This document shows, piece by piece, positions 58,528 through 64,000 of a DNA stretch of 64,000 nucleotides. The notes under the pieces are model-generated. The model had not been told where the DNA came from. It was given only the letters and a program-made list of their open reading frames with translations, and did no database searches. Origin of the DNA: Gammaproteobacteria bacterium (GTDB lineage: Bacteria; Pseudomonadota; Gammaproteobacteria; Burkholderiales; Rhodocyclaceae); assembly GCA_029289265.1 (NCBI GenBank), contig JARFTX010000010.1, forward strand, positions 16,087 through 80,086. The letters are read 5' to 3'. The translations under genes and the position numbers were made by a program. How positions within the stretch are numbered: the first letter of the stretch is position 1; every line of letters begins with the position of its first letter.

Positions 58528-59976
58528 TCAACGCCGCCCGCCGTGTGTGCGCAGCGTCTCGACGAGCAGCGCTTCCTTGTCGACGAGCAGCATTTCGGGC
58601 GCATCGGGCGGACAGATCGAGGCGGGGTCGACGGCATAGGCGCTGTCGTCGCCAGCGAGTTCGGCCACGCTCGGAAGTTCCGCCCGCGCCACGCCCAGCC
58701 CACCCAACAGGCGTCCCATCGCGGCGAGACTGCGAGCCCGCGCGGCATACTGGTCGTATATTGCATTGACATAGGCACGACGGGCCTCGAAGTACTCGTT
58801 CTCGGTGTCGAGCAGATCGAGCAAGGTGCGCTGGCCGATGTCGAACTGCTGGCGATAGGCCTGGCGCGATTTCTCGGTCGAGAGCTGGTGCTGGTCGAGA
58901 TAGACGAGTTGCTCGTCGAGGCGTTGGACGTTGTTCCAGGCGATCGCGAGCGACTGGCGCACGTCGCGGCAGGCCTTCTCGCGCAGGTCGCGCGAACGGT
59001 TGAGATCCTCGGCCGCGCCGCGCAGGCGGGCCTGATCGGCCCCGCCGCGGTAAAGGTTGTAGGTCATCACCACCTCGACCACACCGTCGCGGCTGCGCCC
59101 GTCGATGTCGACGGCGTTGTGGTCGAGGCTTTGCCGGGCGCGGAAATCGACGCGCGGGTGAAACGGCGACCGGCGCGTCTCGATCAGCGATTCGGCTGCG
59201 CGCACGTTGGCGAGCGCGGCCTTGATCAGCGGGTTGTCGGCGAGCGCCGTCTCGAGCGCACGGCGGACGTCGTCGGGAAGCTCGGCATCGAACAGGCCCC
59301 GAGGCAGCGGCGGCAGCGCGTCGTCCGCGCGCTCGCCGACGACGCGCAGATAACGGGCGCCGACATCGTGCAGGTTCGAGATCTCGGTGAGCAGGTTGGA
59401 CTCGGACAGGGCGAGGCGCCCCGTCGCCTGTTCGAGATCGACGCCGCGGCCTACGCCGGCGCGCACCCGCTCGGCGATCTGCTCGTGGATCAGCTTGTGC
59501 TCGACGTAGTTGTGCTTGGCGAGTTCGACGAGCTCTCGGTAGCGCAACACATCCGCATAGGCGCGAACTGCCTCGAAGGCAACATCCTCCGCTCCCGACA
59601 GCAGCTCGAAATAGCGCGTGAGCCGGGCATGGCCGAAGCGCTCCACCTCGCTGCGGGTGAAGAAGCCGTCGTAGAGCATCTGCACCAGGGCCACCTCGGC
59701 GCCGCGGCGGTGAACCGTGGTGGTGGGCTCGCCGGGCCGCCGGCGCGTGTCGCGCCCGACACCGGCCGACACATCGACGCGCGGCAGATAGCCGGCGCGG
59801 GCGGCATCCTGATCGAACTCTGCCGAACGGAACGCATGCCAGAGGGCCTGCACCTCGGGATTCGCTGCCACGGCCTGTTGTGCCGCGGCCCGCAGGGCGT
59901 CCGGTGCCTGAGTTTGTGCAGCGGTGGGTGCGCTCACGAAAAGCGCGGCGACGGCAATTGCAATGAGTGTCTTCAT
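58528..59976 (-). CDS. TolC-family outer-membrane channel (LapE/AggA-like)
   Basis: Outer-membrane exit duct for type I secretion. The 482-residue protein has a signal peptide (about 1-22, MKTLIAIAVAALFVSAPTAA) and two repeats of long coiled-coil helices with beta strands (RRGAEVALVQMLYDGFFTRSE and VVEVVMTYNLYRGGADQARL), the TolC pattern. The tail after about residue 425 is unusual and acidic. Neighbouring lapG, lapD and acidic-repeat adhesin genes suggest it exports the adhesin, as LapE does for LapA. No ABC transporter or membrane-fusion partner is in the window. The specific role is inference. Confidence 0.85.
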   Translation of the reverse strand: MKTLIAIAVAALFVSAPTAAQTQAPDALRAAAQQAVAANPEVQALWHAFRSAEFDQDAARAGYLPRVDVSAGVGRDTRRRPGEPTTTVHRRGAEVALVQMLYDGFFTRSEVERFGHARLTRYFELLSGAEDVAFEAVRAYADVLRYRELVELAKHNYVEHKLIHEQIAERVRAGVGRGVDLEQATGRLALSESNLLTEISNLHDVGARYLRVVGERADDALPPLPRGLFDAELPDDVRRALETALADNPLIKAALANVRAAESLIETRRSPFHPRVDFRARQSLDHNAVDIDGRSRDGVVEVVMTYNLYRGGADQARLRGAAEDLNRSRDLREKACRDVRQSLAIAWNNVQRLDEQLVYLDQHQLSTEKSRQAYRQQFDIGQRTLLDLLDTENEYFEARRAYVNAIYDQYAARARSLAAMGRLLGGLGVARAELPSVAELAGDDSAYAVDPASICPPDAPEMLLVDKEALLVETLRTHGGRR

Positions 59977-60206
59977 GTTCGCATCCGGTCGAGCCCGTGA
60001 TCCACACGGCGTCGGCGACGCCGCCCACGGGTATGCCTGCGCTCCCTTCGGCCTTGTCGAGTTGCCACGGATGATATCCGAATGACCCTGTTGAGAATGC
60101 GAACTAGTCGACGTCGGAGCGAAAAAACCACGCCTGAAATCTCCCGAATCGCTCGCTGCACGGGCATCTGGGCCATAATCGGGAGGTTATCCGAGACGCC
60201 CGCTCG
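59977..60206. other. Divergent promoter region between the TolC-type gene and lapG
   Basis: A 230-base gap. CATAAT at 60174-60179 and GGGAGG just after it could be promoter and leader elements for the plus strand. No clear -35 box, riboswitch or hairpin was identified. Confidence 0.35.
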
Positions 60207-60929
60207 ATGATGCGCGACCGGCCCCGCCCCCTCTCCGAGATTGCGCATGTCATGCGCTGCGGTTGGGCGTCGACCCGGGCGGCTGCGGTGATCGCCTTGT
60301 GCTGGCTGGCGATCGGGTGGGTGCTGGCGCAGACCGGCCACGATCTCGACCGGATGGAGCGGCTCGCCGCCGAGCGCTACGACGCGCGTGCCGTGGAAAC
60401 GGTCGCCGCCTGGCGCGAGCTGATCGACGATGCGGCCACCCTGTCCGAGCCCGAGCAGCTCGTGCGGGTAAACAGCTTTTTCAACCGCAGGATCCGCTTT
60501 GCCGACGACATCGACATCTGGAACGTCCCCGACTACTGGGCCACGCCGCTCGAGACGATGGGCATCGGCGCCGGCGATTGCGAGGACTTCACGATCGCCA
60601 AGTACGTGACGCTGCGCCTGCTCGGCGTGCCCAACGAACGGCTGCGCCTGATCTACGTCCGGGCACAGCTCGGCGGTGCCCAAAGCACACTGAGCCAGGC
60701 CCACATGGTGCTGGGCTATTACCCCGATCCGACAGACGAGCCTCTGGTGCTCGACAACCTGATCGACGAGATCCGGCCGGCCTCTCAGCGGCCCGATCTA
60801 TTCCCGGTGTTCAGCTTCAACAGCGACGGCCTGTGGGTGGGCGGCGCGAGCGCGCCCGCCGCGGTCGCCACCGCCCGTTTGTCGCGCTGGCGCGACGTCC
60901 TGCAGCGCATGCGCGAGGAGGGGCTGTGA
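60207..60929 (+). CDS. lapG: LapG-type periplasmic cysteine protease (transglutaminase-like, BTLCP)
   Basis: Calcium-dependent protease that, in Pseudomonas, clips the adhesin LapA off the surface when c-di-GMP is low. The 240-residue product has an N-terminal membrane/signal segment (about 24-41; an internal ATG at 60252 is an alternative start) and the BTLCP triad: Cys125 in GAGDCEDFTIAKY, His166 in QAHMVLGYY, Asp183 in LVLDNLIDE. Asp124 and Glu126 flank the cysteine as in the calcium site of LapG. lapD follows after 61 bases, a very consistent pairing. Confidence 0.92.
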   Translation: MMRDRPRPLSEIAHVMRCGWASTRAAAVIALCWLAIGWVLAQTGHDLDRMERLAAERYDARAVETVAAWRELIDDAATLSEPEQLVRVNSFFNRRIRFADDIDIWNVPDYWATPLETMGIGAGDCEDFTIAKYVTLRLLGVPNERLRLIYVRAQLGGAQSTLSQAHMVLGYYPDPTDEPLVLDNLIDEIRPASQRPDLFPVFSFNSDGLWVGGASAPAAVATARLSRWRDVLQRMREEGL

Positions 60930-60990
60930 CGACGCTGCGCCCGCTCCCCGCCCGATTCGTACCCAACGGTTCATCCGGAGACTTCGACCC

Positions 60991-62904
60991 ATGTCCCTGA
61001 TCAAACAACTCTGGATCGCCGTCGCCGTCGTGACGGCACTCGCTTTCGGCGGCAATCTGATCATCGGCACGCTGTCGGCACGCCACTACCTCGAGCAGCA
61101 GCTCTACCTGAAGAATCTCGACAATGCGACCTCCTTGGCGTTGTCCATGTCGCAGCTGCCCAAGGATCCGGTAACCGTCGAGTTGCAGGTCGCCGCACAG
61201 TTCGATTCCGGACATTACCGCCTGATCCGGTTGATCGACCCTGCCGGTGCGCTGCTGGTCGAGCGCGAGTTTGCCGGTGTGCGTGGGCGCGCGCCGGACT
61301 GGTTCGTGAGCCTGATTCCGATCGTCGCGCCGGCCGCCACCGCACAGGTCCAGGATGGCTGGCGACAGTTCGGCACACTGACGCTGGAGAGCCATTCGCA
61401 TTTCGCCCACGAGGCGCTGTGGGCCGCATCAGTGAGACTTTTCGCCTGGTTCCTGGTCGGGGCATTGCTCGCCGGTGGCGTCGGCACCCTGGTGATCCGC
61501 CACGTCACCCGCCCGCTCGCCCGAGTGGTCGAACAAGCGCAGGCCATCGGCGAGCGCCGTTTCCTGACCATGCCCGAGCCAGGCACGACAGAGTTCTCCC
61601 GCGTCGTGCGCGCGATGAACACCTTGTCGGAGCGCGTGCGCAACCTGCTCGCCGACGAGTCGCTGCGGCTCGAGCACTTGCGCCGGGCGACCCAGCACGA
61701 CGAGTTGACCGGGCTTTTCAACCGCGGCCAGTGGTTGAACCAGCTCGACGCCGCGCTGGGACGTGATGACGCCCATGCCGGCGGCGCCGTGGCGCTGGTG
61801 CGCGTGGCGAATCTCGCCACGCTCAACCAGCAGCTCGGCCGCGCAGACGCCGACGGCATGCTGCTCGAGCTCGCCCGCTGCCTCGAGGGGCTCGCCGCGG
61901 CACAGCCTGAGCGCTGCGCAGGGCGCATGAACGGCAGCGACTTCGCGCTCCTCGCGCCAGGCGGCGGCGACCCCGGGGCGCTTGCCGCCGAGCTTGCGGC
62001 GGCGCTGGAGACGGCGCTGGAGAAATGGGGCGAACGAGCCCGGCTGCAGGTGCCGGTGGGCATCGGCGCCTACCACCCGGCCGAGCCGCGCGCCCATGTG
62101 CTGGCGCGCGCGGACGGCGCACTCGCGGCAGCCGAACAGGTCGGCGGGAACGCAACGCGTGTCGCCCAGCCGACCGACGCGGTGCCGGCGCACGCCGATC
62201 TCGCTGAATGGCGCCGCTCGATCGAGCACGCGCTCGATGCCGAGGGGGTGCAGCTCGAGTGCTACCCGGTGGTGTCGACCGACGGCGGCGTGCTGCACCA
62301 GGAGGCGCCGATGCGCCTGCATCTGTCGGGGGCCTGGCGTCGGGCCGGCTACTTCATGCCGTGGGCGACGCGTCTGGGCCTGATGGCGCGCCTCGACACC
62401 GCCGTCGCTCGCGAGGCGCTAGCCCGCATCGGCCGCGACGGCGTCGACATCGGCATCAACCTGTCGCCCGAGTCACTGCGCGAGGTCGGTTTCCAGAGCG
62501 ACCTACTGGCGCTGCTGCGGACCCATCCGGACGAGCGCCGCCGCCTCTGGATCGAGGTGCCCGAGTACGGCGTCGTCCGCCATCCGGCCGAGTTTCGCGC
62601 CCTCTACGCCGCGCTCAAGCCGCTCGGCTGCCGCCTCGGCATCGAGCACGTCGGCCTGCAGTTCAGCCACATCGGCGAGCTGCATACCCTGGGGCTCGAC
62701 TACCTGAAGGTCGATGCGGCGATGATCCGGGGCATCGACGTGGACACCGGCAACCAGTCGTTCGTGCGCGGCCTGTGCGTCATCGCCCATGCGATCGGAC
62801 TTACCGTGATCGCCGAGGGCGTGGCAAGCGAAGCCGAATTGGGCATGCTGGCCCAGCTCGGCGTCGATGGCCTGACCGGGCCGGTGGTCGCGGCAGTCGA
62901 GTAA
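60991..62904 (+). CDS. lapD: LapD-type inside-out c-di-GMP receptor
   Basis: Inner-membrane protein that binds cytoplasmic c-di-GMP and then sequesters LapG in the periplasm. The 637-residue architecture is: helix 1 (about 5-27), periplasmic LapD/MoxY-N domain (about 28-145, with GW at 123-124 in the position of the LapG-binding tryptophan), helix 2 (about 150-170), HAMP (about 171-225), GGDEF-like (about 235-395) and EAL-like (about 405-635). Both enzymatic sites are degenerate: NGSDF (314-318) replaces GGDEF and QEAP (437-440) replaces EAL. This fits a receptor rather than an enzyme. Confidence 0.92.
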   Translation: MSLIKQLWIAVAVVTALAFGGNLIIGTLSARHYLEQQLYLKNLDNATSLALSMSQLPKDPVTVELQVAAQFDSGHYRLIRLIDPAGALLVEREFAGVRGRAPDWFVSLIPIVAPAATAQVQDGWRQFGTLTLESHSHFAHEALWAASVRLFAWFLVGALLAGGVGTLVIRHVTRPLARVVEQAQAIGERRFLTMPEPGTTEFSRVVRAMNTLSERVRNLLADESLRLEHLRRATQHDELTGLFNRGQWLNQLDAALGRDDAHAGGAVALVRVANLATLNQQLGRADADGMLLELARCLEGLAAAQPERCAGRMNGSDFALLAPGGGDPGALAAELAAALETALEKWGERARLQVPVGIGAYHPAEPRAHVLARADGALAAAEQVGGNATRVAQPTDAVPAHADLAEWRRSIEHALDAEGVQLECYPVVSTDGGVLHQEAPMRLHLSGAWRRAGYFMPWATRLGLMARLDTAVAREALARIGRDGVDIGINLSPESLREVGFQSDLLALLRTHPDERRRLWIEVPEYGVVRHPAEFRALYAALKPLGCRLGIEHVGLQFSHIGELHTLGLDYLKVDAAMIRGIDVDTGNQSFVRGLCVIAHAIGLTVIAEGVASEAELGMLAQLGVDGLTGPVVAAVE

Positions 62905-62959
62905 GCAGCTGCGCCCACGGCGCGCGCCGACTGGTGGCGGCTACGGGGGAGGACATAGC

Positions 62960-62985
62960 GCGACGGACCCCGAAGGGTCCGTCGC
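62960..62985. terminator. Hairpin between convergent lapD and adhesin genes
   Basis: Perfect 11-base stem GCGACGGACCC (62960-62970) and GGGTCCGTCGC (62975-62985) with loop CGAA. Read on the minus strand the loop is C(TTCG)G, the very stable tetraloop. It sits 17 bases beyond the adhesin stop. There is no long T-run on either strand, so termination strength is uncertain. Confidence 0.55.
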
Positions 62986-63001
62986 CGTGGCTTAACGAGA
63001 A

Positions 63002-64000
<999 letters not shown>

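Noticed and set aside
60991..62904. Active bifunctional GGDEF-EAL enzyme
   Set aside because: Both signature motifs are degenerate and the periplasmic domain and lapG linkage match the LapD receptor family.

Overview
This is high-GC chromosomal DNA from a Gram-negative proteobacterium, most likely a betaproteobacterium near the Rhodocyclales (Azoarcus/Thauera-like). The evidence is gene content and order: surA-pdxA-rsmA, lptD, amgK-murU, dusB-fis-purH-purD-hemF, hemCDXY, argH-algZ-algR, yggT-proC-yggS beside pilT-pilU, and a short Fis of 78 residues. The genus cannot be fixed from this window. Most genes are housekeeping genes packed in short operons. Many are joined by 4-base ATGA or GTGA stop/start overlaps, and several annotated starts rest on these overlaps. 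No rRNA, tRNA, insertion sequence, prophage or CRISPR array was seen.

Layout. 1-2.3 kb: the 5' part of a form I RuBisCO large-subunit gene, divergent from a LysR-type regulator (cbbR), so CO2 fixation by the Calvin cycle is likely. 2.4-4.8 kb: a small hypothetical gene, xthA, a Crp/Fnr-type regulator, and a DUF2892 membrane protein with a perfect Crp-spaced palindrome upstream. 4.8-14.8 kb: outer-membrane biogenesis (lptD, surA) with pdxA and rsmA on the minus strand; amgK, murU, pepP and ubiH on the plus strand. 14.9-16.7 kb: a membrane diguanylate cyclase with a c-type heme motif in its periplasmic sensor. 16.8-22 kb: dusB-fis, purH, purD, hemF. 22-35 kb: hemCDXY, ppc, an AlgZ/AlgR-like two-component pair, argH, a Ser/Thr kinase fused to a cyclic-nucleotide-binding domain, and a fructosamine-kinase-like gene.

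35.2-38.3 kb is the most unusual part. It is a four-gene minus-strand cassette of the 'HPr-rel-A' type: an exported protein with a CSPGFW motif and six cysteines, a PqqD-like protein, an HprK-related kinase and a nucleotidyltransferase-fold protein. The last three are coupled by GTGA overlaps. The biochemical role of such cassettes is not established as far as I know, and this is the best candidate here for an undescribed system.

38.5-48 kb: a small membrane protein, grxD, an acyl-CoA synthetase, yggT-proC-yggS, pilT-pilU (twitching motors), an RlmL-like methyltransferase, hemJ and a sugar-epimerase-like protein. 48-55 kb: a ferredoxin-type flavin reductase coupled to an HDOD protein, then an HDOD-like histidine kinase and a receiver-PAS-GGDEF-EAL protein, forming a c-di-GMP signalling block. 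55-58.5 kb: a small cytochrome c, a DUF255 thioredoxin-fold protein and queF. 58.5-64 kb: a surface-adhesion locus with a TolC-family outer-membrane channel, LapG-type periplasmic protease, LapD-type c-di-GMP receptor and the 3' end of an acidic Asp-Ala/Asp-Ser repeat protein that runs off the window. c-di-GMP enzymes or receptors occur at three separate loci (15 kb, 49-55 kb, 61 kb), which together with PilT/PilU suggests investment in surface attachment and motility control.
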